A stretch of 64,000 bases of DNA from Thermanaeromonas sp. C210 (GTDB taxonomy: Bacteria; Bacillota; DSM-521; Neomoorellales; Neomoorellaceae), in contig NZ_BLWF01000003.1 in NCBI RefSeq assembly GCF_013167955.1, positions 62,001 through 126,000 on the forward strand. Direction: 5' to 3'. The position numbers and the translations under genes are program-made. Each line of letters opens with the position of its first letter. Within the stretch, counting starts at the first letter, position 1. Shown piece after piece: positions 36,323 through 43,944 of this stretch. The notes beneath the pieces are model-generated. The model saw nothing but the letters and a program-made list of their open reading frames with translations. It was not told the DNA's origin and searched no databases.

Positions 36323-37423
36323 ATGGCTAAGCCTGCCGACGGAACGGCCCTTTGCCGGCTGCTGTTGGAGGGGAAGTACCCCAGCCACGTCAGAGAGCTG
36401 GCCGCCACCGGCTACCCTTTGGCCCTCTATGAAGCAGGACTTAAAGATGGCCTTCCAGCCTTTGAGGGCGGCGGTTACGTCTCCATTCCTGAAATACCTG
36501 CCGGGGCTTCGACCCGCTCCAGCCGCTACCCCGATTTGCTGGAGGAATCGCCCTTTCTCCGGATTCTCTGCCCCGCCGGAGGCTGGGTGAGCGCAGCCAC
36601 CTTAGAGGCCCTGGCCGACCTGGCCGAGGATTACGGCCTGGGTTTGATACACTTCACCACGGGTGGCACCCTGGAGATTTATACCCCACGGGAAAATATG
36701 GTTCCCCTGGTGCGTGAACTGAACAGGCTCGGCCTGGACGTTGGGTCTACGGGAGACGATCTGCGGTGCGTCATAGCATGCTGCGGTCCGGCGCGGTGTG
36801 ACGCTGCCCTGATCGACGCACCGGCCCTAGCCACTTATTTGGGGGAACGCTTCATGGAGGACCAGCAGTACCCGGGCTTTCCCCATAAATGCAAGAGCGG
36901 GGTGGGGGGCTGCCCTAACGACTGTATTCGGGCCATGATGCAGCGGGACAATTCTTTTGTAGGCGTCTACCGGGATCTCCCCCTGGTGGACGAACAAAAG
37001 TTCGGCGAGTGGGTGGCGAGGGGCGGCCCTTGGCGGGAACTGGCCGAGGCTTGCCCGGGAACAGCATTAAAAATTCATGAGGGTTCTCGTGGCCTGCGGG
37101 TGGAGATAGAGGGTGAGAAATGTCTTCGATGCATGACCTGTATCAACTTCTGTCCAGCCATAGAGCCGGGCCGGGAGCGGGGAGTGGCCTGGGTAGTGGG
37201 GGGAAAATACGGCCGCCGGGGAGGGCAGGGTCCCATGGTCGGACATGTCCTGGTACCCTTCATACCGGTGCGGGGCCCAGAAGATTACCCCCTGCTGGGC
37301 GATCTCTTCGGTGCCCTTCTGGAGCTCTGGACAGAACATGGCAAGACCAAGGAGCGAATGGGTGATTTCGTGAGCCGGTGGGGGCTCGAGCGCATTCGGA
37401 GGGAACTAGGTCTCGAGCCGTAG
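36323..37423 (+). CDS. Divergent second DsrA-like sulfite reductase subunit
   Basis: The product has 366 residues and is shorter at the N-terminus than DsrA. Sirohaem cysteines are C153-x5-C159 (ACCGPARC) and C197-x3-C201 (GGCPNDC). The ferredoxin insert has EACPGTALKI and CLRCMTCINFCP with one cysteine more than DsrA. The substrate-side stretch differs strongly (LIHFTTGGTLEIYTPREN against [14 protein letters not shown]). C-terminal features (GHVLVPFIPV, TKERMGDFVSRWGLERI) are DsrA-like. With the gene at 37485 it forms a second reductase. Its substrate may be sulfite or another oxyanion or sulfur compound; the sequence does not decide. Confidence 0.88.
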   Translation: MAKPADGTALCRLLLEGKYPSHVRELAATGYPLALYEAGLKDGLPAFEGGGYVSIPEIPAGASTRSSRYPDLLEESPFLRILCPAGGWVSAATLEALADLAEDYGLGLIHFTTGGTLEIYTPRENMVPLVRELNRLGLDVGSTGDDLRCVIACCGPARCDAALIDAPALATYLGERFMEDQQYPGFPHKCKSGVGGCPNDCIRAMMQRDNSFVGVYRDLPLVDEQKFGEWVARGGPWRELAEACPGTALKIHEGSRGLRVEIEGEKCLRCMTCINFCPAIEPGRERGVAWVVGGKYGRRGGQGPMVGHVLVPFIPVRGPEDYPLLGDLFGALLELWTEHGKTKERMGDFVSRWGLERIRRELGLEP

Positions 37424-37484
37424 GCGCAATTATTCAGAAAAGCGTCGTACAATCTTCTGCTCCTTAATTCAAGGAGGGAAGCCG

Positions 37485-38543
37485 GTGACCGAAGCAGGCG
37501 AACTTCCAGCGGGTATTATGCCCGATTTCCGGCGCGAATTGCCGCCTTACCTTAAGGAGAAGGCGGGAAGCTGGGTCTGGCATGAAGAAGTCGGGCCGGG
37601 CATAATCAAACACACGGCCCGGGACGGTAGTGAGCTATGGAGTGTTAGAATCCTCCTGCCTCCCAACGGCCTTCTGGCCGCGGCCTCCCTGCGTAAATTG
37701 GCGGGTTTTATCAAGAGATATGCCCTAACCGGGCGGCGTACCTTTCGGCAAGGATTTGAGTTGGTAGGGGTGGATCCTTCCAAGTTGGATATCCTGCTGA
37801 AGGAGCTGGCCGCGGCCGGCTTCCCCGTGGGGGGGACGGGCCGGACTTTGCACCAGATCAAGTGCTGTACTTCCTTTGTGCATTGCCAAAATGCAGCCGT
37901 GGATGCCCCCAGTATAGCCAAGGTCTTGGGAGATTACCTATACCGGTACTTTACGGTCTCCGGCCTCCCGGCGCAGCTGAAGGTATCCATCAGCGGTTGC
38001 CCCAACAGCTGTGGCGGCAGCGTAGAGGCGGACATCGGGATTGTCGGAGTCTTCGCGGACGTTCCCGAGGTAAACGATAGAGAGCTGATTGCTGCCAATG
38101 AGGATATCGGTCTTCTCGTATCCTGGTGCCCGGCAGGGGCCATCCGGCCTAAACGGACACCGGAGGGAACTTCCGTCACTATAAATAAGGAGCGTTGCGT
38201 GCTGTGTACGTCCTGTGCCCAGGCAGCTCCCCGGGGTATCAAAATGGGCCCTAACCGCGGAGCGGCCATACTGGTGGGAGGTAGGGGAGGTGCCCGGCCT
38301 TCCCTGGGACAAGTTGTTTTTCCCTTTGTACCGGCCAAACCCGTGGACTACGGGGAGATTTGCCGCCGAATCCGTCTTATTCTGGATTTCTGGATAAGGG
38401 AAGGCAAACCCGGCGAGAGGTTGGCCACCTTTGTTCAACGAGTGGGGGGAGACCATTTCCGCAACCTCTTGGGCGTTGAAGAGGTGAGCTCCTTGCCCGG
38501 CGAGAAAGGGAGAAACCATGACTTCCGGCCGAGACATACCTAG
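37485..38543 (+). CDS. Divergent second DsrB-like sulfite reductase subunit
   Basis: The product has 352 residues, with a GTG start behind AAGGAGGG. It aligns over its whole length with DsrB, but the sirohaem ligands follow the general sulfite/nitrite reductase pattern: C128-x5-C134 (CTSFVHC) and C172-x3-C176 (SGCPNSC). In DsrB the position of C128 is threonine and the glycine before C172 is the extra cysteine C166. The ferredoxin domain has SWCPAGAIRP and CVLCTSC. Basic residues in GRRTFRQGFELVG replace [11 protein letters not shown]. Its end overlaps dsrN by 26 bp. Confidence 0.88.
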   Translation: MTEAGELPAGIMPDFRRELPPYLKEKAGSWVWHEEVGPGIIKHTARDGSELWSVRILLPPNGLLAAASLRKLAGFIKRYALTGRRTFRQGFELVGVDPSKLDILLKELAAAGFPVGGTGRTLHQIKCCTSFVHCQNAAVDAPSIAKVLGDYLYRYFTVSGLPAQLKVSISGCPNSCGGSVEADIGIVGVFADVPEVNDRELIAANEDIGLLVSWCPAGAIRPKRTPEGTSVTINKERCVLCTSCAQAAPRGIKMGPNRGAAILVGGRGGARPSLGQVVFPFVPAKPVDYGEICRRIRLILDFWIREGKPGERLATFVQRVGGDHFRNLLGVEEVSSLPGEKGRNHDFRPRHT

Positions 38544-39921
38544 AGTGGTTTTAGCCGCGCCCCATGGACGTTCCGGCAAGACAATTTTGACCCTGGGTCT
38601 TGTTGCCGCCCTGGTTAAAAGGGGATTAAGGGTGCAACCCTTTAAAAAGGGCCCCGATTTCATCGATCCCAGCTGGCTCTCCCTGGCAGCCGGACGACCG
38701 TGCCGTAACCTGGACTTGTATTTTGTGAGCCCCCAGGAGCTCAGGCGTCTGTTTGTATGGGGCTGCCGCGAGGCAGATGTAGCGGTAATTGAGGGGGCAA
38801 TGGGTCTTTTCGACGGCCTGGATATGAAGGGTAGCGGCAGTACGGCAGAGATTGCCCTGGCCCTGGAGGCGCCGGTGCTTCTGGTGGTGGATACCACGCG
38901 CATGACCCGGAGCGTTGCAGCACTGGTAAGGGGCTTCCAGGATTTTGATTCCCGGCTGAGGCTCTCCGGCGTCATCCTTAACCGGGTGGCCCGACCCCGC
39001 CATGAAAATATGCTGCGGCGGGCTATAGAAGAATATACCGACCTGCCCGTCCTGGGGGCCTTACCTAAGGACGACGCCTACCTCATACCCGACCGGCACC
39101 TGGGCCTTATACCGGCGGCGGAAAGGGAAGACCTGCACCGGGCCCTGGAGGCCACCAGGGCGGCCGTGGAGGGAGCCGTGGACGTGGATCGGATTTGGGA
39201 TATAGCCAGAACGGCGCGGCCCGTGCCGGGTGAGGGGGTTCCCGGCTACTCTGCTCCTCAGAGGGGCGTCAGTCTTGGCGTAATCAAGGACCGGGTTTTT
39301 CATTTTTATTACCCGGAAAACCTAGAAGCTTTGGTCGGGGCCGGTGCGAGGCTGGTGCTGGTGGACAGCCTGAAAGATAGTTGTTTGCCGGCCGTCGACG
39401 GGCTGTACATCGGGGGAGGCTTCCCTGAAGTCTTCGCCGCGGAGCTGGAGGCCAATGCCGCCCTGCGGAGGTCCATCCGCCGGGCGGCGGAGGAAGGCCT
39501 GCCCATTTATGCCGAATGCGGGGGGCTAATATACCTGGCCCGCCGGCTGTACCTGGACGGCAAGGTCTTCGAAATGGTAGGCGCGCTGCCCCTGGATGTT
39601 CAATTGGAAAAGAAACCCCAGGGTCACGGCTATACCCTGCTGGAGGCCCGGCCCGGCAATCCCTTTTTCAGTCCGGGGAGCCGGGTGAAGGGCCACGAAT
39701 TCCACCATTCGCGAGTTATCAATCTGGAGAGGGAAAAGATCGGTTTTGCCTACCGCGTGCTGCGGGGTAACGGAGTCGAGGACGGCTTTGACGGGATCCT
39801 TTACCGGCAAATTCTGGCCAGCTACAACCACCTCTATGCCCCTGCCCACCACGAGTGGATTCCGCGTTTTGTTGCCAGAATGAGCGGTGAAGTAAGGGTC
39901 ACGGCAAACCTGGGAAGTTAG
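38518..39921 (+). CDS. dsrN: DsrN, cobyrinate a,c-diamide synthase-like sirohaem amidase
   Basis: This glutamine-dependent amidotransferase has 467 residues. The N-terminal P-loop domain has APHGRSGKTILTLGL and KKGPDFIDPSWL. The C-terminal GATase domain has the nucleophile cysteine in IYAECGGLIYLARRL and the histidine segment VKGHEFHHSRV. CbiA/CobB enzymes act in cobalamin synthesis. Inside dsr operons the homologue DsrN is taken to convert sirohaem to the amide form used by DsrAB. The overlap with the second dsrB gene and the absence of other cobalamin genes favour DsrN. A role in corrinoid synthesis cannot be excluded. Confidence 0.88.
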   Translation: MTSGRDIPRVVLAAPHGRSGKTILTLGLVAALVKRGLRVQPFKKGPDFIDPSWLSLAAGRPCRNLDLYFVSPQELRRLFVWGCREADVAVIEGAMGLFDGLDMKGSGSTAEIALALEAPVLLVVDTTRMTRSVAALVRGFQDFDSRLRLSGVILNRVARPRHENMLRRAIEEYTDLPVLGALPKDDAYLIPDRHLGLIPAAEREDLHRALEATRAAVEGAVDVDRIWDIARTARPVPGEGVPGYSAPQRGVSLGVIKDRVFHFYYPENLEALVGAGARLVLVDSLKDSCLPAVDGLYIGGGFPEVFAAELEANAALRRSIRRAAEEGLPIYAECGGLIYLARRLYLDGKVFEMVGALPLDVQLEKKPQGHGYTLLEARPGNPFFSPGSRVKGHEFHHSRVINLEREKIGFAYRVLRGNGVEDGFDGILYRQILASYNHLYAPAHHEWIPRFVARMSGEVRVTANLGS

Positions 39922-39945
39922 CAAGGAAAAAGTAGGTGAAGGTTG

Positions 39946-40833
39946 ATGAGTGCATCCATAGGCCCGAAGCTGAGACAGCTCAGGATGGAGCGCGGGATAT
40001 CCTTGGAAGCTCTGGCCGATATGCTGGACATTGCCCCCGACTGCATGAGAGAGGTGGAGGAAGGTACGCGGCGCCTTTCGGCGGCCACCCTGGCCGAAGT
40101 GGCTAGCATCCTGGGGGTGGACGCGAGTTACTTCCAGGAAGAAAACGGTAGCCCACCCGGAGGGGACAACAACCAGCTCGGCGCCAAGCTCCGCAGGCTG
40201 CGGGAGCAAAAAGGTCTTACCTTAAACGAATTGAGCCGCAAATCGGGAGTCTCCCTGGCCCACATTAGCGAAATAGAGAGGGGTCGGTCCACGGCCTCCT
40301 TGAAGACCCTGGAGAAACTGGCCGCTGCCCTGGAAGTGAGCACCAGTTCCCTTTTACAGGCGGAACGAGGGGAAAGCCTGGGCAGCAAATTAAGGCGATT
40401 GCGGGAAAAGATGGGACTCACCCAGAAGGAACTAGCCGATCAGGTAGGGATTTCCCACAGCCTTATCGGCCAAATCGAAACCGACCGCATTCTGCCCTCC
40501 CTGACCACTTTGCACCGCCTATCGGAGGCTTTAGGGGTTTCCAGCTGTTACTTCCTGATGGAAGACGAGGTGCCCCTGCCTTCCAGCCTGCAGCGCAGCG
40601 CCGTGCAAGAACTGGTGAATCTTTTGCGCTCATGGGGAGATGAAGAAATCCGGGGACTGATTCAGTTCGTAAGGATTATTAACCAGTACCGCCCCGCCGC
40701 TGTCGAGGGCCACGGCGGTGAAAAGGAAGAGATAGTTTCTTTCCTGGATACTTGCCTTCCGGAGGAGCGGGAACTTTTGCGGGATTTGGTACGCACCCTG
40801 CGGCGCAAAAGGTCTCATAACGACGGGTTATAA
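39946..40833 (+). CDS. XRE-family regulator with three tandem HTH domains
   Basis: This cytoplasmic DNA-binding protein of about 295 residues has three Cro/C1-type domains in a row: about 4-65 (IGPKLRQLRMERGISLEALADML), 77-138 (LGAKLRRLREQKGLTLNELSRKSGVSLAHISEIERGR) and 145-206 (LGSKLRRLREKMGLTQKELADQVGISHSLIGQIETDR). An acidic helical tail without a sensor motif follows. Most XRE regulators have one such domain. It lies 24 bp after dsrN, probably in the dsr transcript, and is a candidate regulator of the sulfur block. Its ligand is unknown. Confidence 0.8.
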   Translation: MSASIGPKLRQLRMERGISLEALADMLDIAPDCMREVEEGTRRLSAATLAEVASILGVDASYFQEENGSPPGGDNNQLGAKLRRLREQKGLTLNELSRKSGVSLAHISEIERGRSTASLKTLEKLAAALEVSTSSLLQAERGESLGSKLRRLREKMGLTQKELADQVGISHSLIGQIETDRILPSLTTLHRLSEALGVSSCYFLMEDEVPLPSSLQRSAVQELVNLLRSWGDEEIRGLIQFVRIINQYRPAAVEGHGGEKEEIVSFLDTCLPEERELLRDLVRTLRRKRSHNDGL

Positions 40834-40917
40834 TTAACTTAACCCCTTTGTGGTAAAATGAAGGCGGTGGTAAAGGGAACGAAGACCGTTTCCGGAAGGC
40901 AAGGGAGGTAAGTACGA

Positions 40918-41967
40918 GTGGCCCAGGAGAGAATTCGATTAACGCAGCTGTCCTGCAGTGCCGGGTGAGCGGCTAAAGTGGGTCCGGGGACCCTTAGCCA
41001 GTTGTTGCGAGTCCTGCCGATGCAGGCCCTCCAGAGCCCTGAGCTCCTCGTGGGGATAGAAACCATTGATGACGCCGGCGTCTACCGCCTGACGGACGAT
41101 ATAGCCCTGATTCAAACCCTGGATTTCTTTACGCCCATAGTAGACGATCCTTATCTTTTCGGGCAGATTGCCGCGGCCAACGCCCTGAGCGATATTTACG
41201 CCATGGGCGGGAGGCCCTTGACGGCCATGAACGTGGTATGCTTCCCCACCAAGAAGGTGGACTCCGGCGTTTTGGGAGAGATCCTGCGGGGCGGGGCCGA
41301 GAAAATCATGGAAGCCGGAGCCGTGTTGGTAGGGGGGCACAGTATAGAGGACGAGGAACCCAAATACGGTCTGGCCGTTACGGGAATAGCCCATCCGGAC
41401 AAAATCGTTACCAACTCGGGGGCCCGGCCGGGTGACAAACTCATTCTCACCAAGCCCCTGGGTACCGGCATCCTGGCCACCGCCCTTAAGGCGGATATGG
41501 CAAGTCGGGAAACTGAAGAAGAGATGGGACGCTGGATGGCCATGCTCAACCGGGACGCGGCCGCGGCCATGACGGAGGTAGGCGTCCATGCATGTACGGA
41601 CATTACAGGCTTCGGCCTTCTGGGTCACTGTTTGGAGCTGGCCCAAGGCAGCGGAGTGGATGTGGTGCTGGAAAGTCGCGAAATACCCCTGTTGCCCGGG
41701 GTTTTGGATTTTGCGGCCATGGGATTAGTTCCCGGCGGGGCTTATAATAACCGGCGTTATATGGAGGGGAAAGTGCATTTTGACGGCCACGTGAAGGAGG
41801 CCTTACAAGACGTCCTTTACGACCCCCAAACCTCGGGAGGGCTTTTGATGGCCGTGGCTCCCGAGAAAGTTTCCCCCTTGCTGTCGGAGCTGCACCGGCG
41901 AGGAGTAAAGACGGCGCGGGTAATCGGCGAAGCCATCCCGGGTAAGGGCTTCATTCATGTCCGCTGA
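40918..41967 (+). CDS. selD: Selenophosphate synthetase with selenocysteine (UGA recoded)
   Basis: SelD makes selenophosphate from selenide and ATP. Reading from GTG 40918 (site AGGGAGG upstream) gives VAQERIRLTQLSCSAG, then TGA (40966-40968) at codon 17, then AAKVGPGTLSQLL in the same frame. Codon 17 is exactly the catalytic Cys/Sec position of SelD, so the TGA encodes selenocysteine. A hairpin follows at once. The rest is complete: GIETIDDAGVYRLTDD, LDFFTPIVDDPYLFG, AANALSDIYAMGG, GGHSIEDEEPKYGL, TDITGFGLLGH and DPQTSGGLLMA. The product has 349 residues. Its presence predicts selA, selB and selC elsewhere in the genome. A gene call starting at 40978 would lose the active site. Confidence 0.92.
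40969..41001 (+). promoter_or_regulatory. Bacterial SECIS-like hairpin in selD
   Basis: Directly behind the UGA, GGCTAA (40971-40976) pairs with TTAGCC (40993-40998). Inside it GGGTC pairs with GACCC around the loop CGGG. Position and size fit the bacterial selenocysteine insertion element read by SelB. Confidence 0.7.
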
Positions 41968-42126
41968 CCTATTGCCCAAAAGTAAGGAGACCGGGGGAAT
42001 GACCGGGGCCCGGTCCTTTCCCTCCCCGGGAGGCTCCTCCCGCCGAAAGGGGTCCTTGCCTCCGAGCGGCAGCTCTGCTAAATTATTTTTGGGATACCAG
42101 GTGCCACCCCAGCAAGGAGGGAGAAA

Positions 42127-42819
42127 GTGGACAGAGTTTTGAAACCCTTGGATCTGACCTCTTACCAACCGGTTCGCCGTGAGGTTTATCACATATTGCG
42201 GGAGGCGATTCTGACCGGCAAATTCCAGCCGGGAGAAAGAATGGTGGAGCGGCACCTGGCGCGGCAGCTCGGCGTAAGCCGTACTCCGGTGCGGGAGGCC
42301 ATCCGCAAGCTGGAGCTGGAGGGGCTGGTGGAACACGTTCCCCGGCGGGGAGTGGTTGTAGCCCGCATTTCCAAACGGGAAGCATGGGAAATCTATAACA
42401 TCCGAGCGGTTCTGGAGGGCCTGGCCGCAAGGCTCGCGGCGGAAAACATTACGGCCCGGCAGCTGGAACGCCTGGAGGAGCTGGTAAAGGCCATGGAGGA
42501 AGCCAGGGCGGGCAGGGATATGGAGTTGCTCCAGAAGCTCCACAGTGAATATAATCTGCTTATTTACCGGGCGGCAGAAAGCCCGCGCCTGGAACAGATG
42601 ATCACCAACCTGGCGGAGTATATCGTCGGGTTTACCAAAGTGGGCTATGCCGTACCCGGGAGGATGGCCACGGCCACCAGGGAGCACCGGGAGATCCTGG
42701 AGGCCCTCAAGGCGCGGGATGCCGATCGGGCGGAGAAGCTGGCCCGGCAACATATTGAGAATTCCCGGGAGGCCTATTTCGCCCAGCTGGCCCTGGAAGA
42801 GGAAAAGGAAACTCTATAA
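42127..42819 (+). CDS. GntR/FadR-type regulator with FCD domain
   Basis: This metabolite-sensing transcription factor has 230 residues and a GTG start behind AAGGAGGGAG. The winged helix covers about 15-80 (REAILTGKFQPGERMVERHLARQLGVSRTPVREAIRKLELEGLV). The FCD ligand domain follows (about 90-220), with metal-binding Asp/His positions in RAVLEGLAA, HSEYNLLIYRAA and TREHREILEALKARD. FCD members usually sense small organic acids. A perfect palindrome TTGGTATACCAA, of the type bound by this family, lies 77 bp after the gene. The likely former target downstream is degraded. Confidence 0.87.
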   Translation: MDRVLKPLDLTSYQPVRREVYHILREAILTGKFQPGERMVERHLARQLGVSRTPVREAIRKLELEGLVEHVPRRGVVVARISKREAWEIYNIRAVLEGLAARLAAENITARQLERLEELVKAMEEARAGRDMELLQKLHSEYNLLIYRAAESPRLEQMITNLAEYIVGFTKVGYAVPGRMATATREHREILEALKARDADRAEKLARQHIENSREAYFAQLALEEEKETL

Positions 42820-43409
42820 ATCTTGCGAAAAAATTTTAATGACAGGGAGGATTCCCGCCGCGGGCGGGAAGGGCGGCAAATATAATATCCCAACATTGGT
42901 ATACCAAACAACTGCGCACGGTATGCAGACTTTCCTGGGGCCCTTCAGCGCGAGAGGGCCCGGTCTCCCCGGGTGGCAGCAACCCCTGGATGGGGCATTT
43001 CGCGGATACTAGTAACCGGTCCCAGTGGTTTTCAGCCTGTACCTTGAAGCCGGGGAAGGGAGGTGGAGGGCCGGCCACTATGAGGGGAAATATAGGCGGT
43101 CCGGTTGGTATACCGTTTTTACCGATTTCCCGGCTCCCGACAGCTTTGGTAACTGCCCGTGCCTTCCCAGGGGAACCTCTTTCAGTCCACGCCGCCGCCT
43201 TTATCCTGGTGTGGCTCGACTTTCCCCTGCTTTATAGCAGTATTACCCGCAACAACACCTTCTTAATGGCGGTGGGATTCCTGGTCCTGGTGGGAGCGGG
43301 GATTGAAACTTATTACTTCAGCTGAGGGATGAGCGAAAAACAGAGCCAGGCTGGCGATGGGTTATTTTTATTCCCGGCCCGCCTTACTTTAAGGGAATGA
43401 TAAGGTAAG
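42820..43409. other. Intergenic region with decayed sequence
   Basis: About 590 bp with no intact gene. It contains a GC hairpin (CCCGCCGCGGGCGGG near 42855), TATAAT-like TATAATATCC, two TGGTATACC sites and a short hydrophobic coding remnant before 43322 (FLMAVGFLVLVGAGIETYYF). It probably derives from a degraded membrane-protein gene, but I cannot name it. Confidence 0.4.
42896..42907. promoter_or_regulatory. GntR-type operator palindrome
   Basis: TTGGTATACCAA is a perfect 12-bp palindrome matching the TGGTnnACCA consensus of FadR/FCD regulators. A near copy, TTGGTATACCG, lies at 43105-43115. AAATATAATATCC just upstream could be a -10 region, so binding here would repress. Confidence 0.55.
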
Positions 43410-43813
43410 GCGCGGATTTTGGTAGCTAGCGGTGCAGGCGATGTGGGAAGCTTATTGATGAAACATTTCTCCCGCCAGGGTTACCGGGTGGGAGTACTAG
43501 ATAAGGCCGAGAGAGGGATTTAACGAGGGGCCTGCAAGACCCTGCGGCGAAGCAGGCTCCAGGGGATAGGACGGCGGTTATCGAAGTGGTGGTAGAAAGC
43601 GGTTCCCCGGCCAGCGGATGCCGGGTGAAAGATTTACCTCTGCCCTCTGACTGTCTGTTAGTATCCGTCAGCAGGGGAACAAGGGAAATAATTCCCCGGG
43701 GCTCGACCAGATTGTTAGAGGGGGACCACCTGCATATTATCGCTCCCGAAGATAGAGCAGGAGAGATTATGGAAGAAATAAACAGACTAACCTGTTATTG
43801 CCTTAGAGGGTAG
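43410..43813 (+). pseudogene. Remnant of a TrkA/RCK potassium-channel regulator gene
   Basis: Two coding pieces remain. The first (about 43414-43522) reads ILVASGAGDVGSLLMKH then FSRQGYRVGVLDKA, a Rossmann NAD-binding start as in TrkA/RCK_N, and ends at a stop. The second (about 43572-43813) reads IEVVVESGSPASGCRVKDLP and RGSTRLLEGDHLHIIAP, a typical TrkA_C domain. The part between is missing, so the gene suffered an internal deletion with frame loss. The TrkA_C domain alone also occurs at the end of other ion transporters. Confidence 0.55.
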
Positions 43814-43944
43814 CGGTATCCCTCAAAGGAGCCGTGTTACTTCCAGGGTGATATTTTTGCCGAAAAATGTTCCTCGGCAGGAAAAATAAAGAAGAACCTC
43901 GAATATACCCGAGGGAAGTCTTAACATTTGGAGGGAAGAAAAGG

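Noticed and set aside
38518-39921. Annotation as a cobalamin-synthesis gene (cbiA)
   Set aside because: The fold fits, but the overlap with the second dsrB and the lack of other corrinoid genes favour DsrN.
40966-40968. TGA in selD as a true stop or frameshift/pseudogene
   Set aside because: The frame and family alignment continue unchanged on both sides, the position is the catalytic Sec/Cys site, and a SECIS-like hairpin follows.
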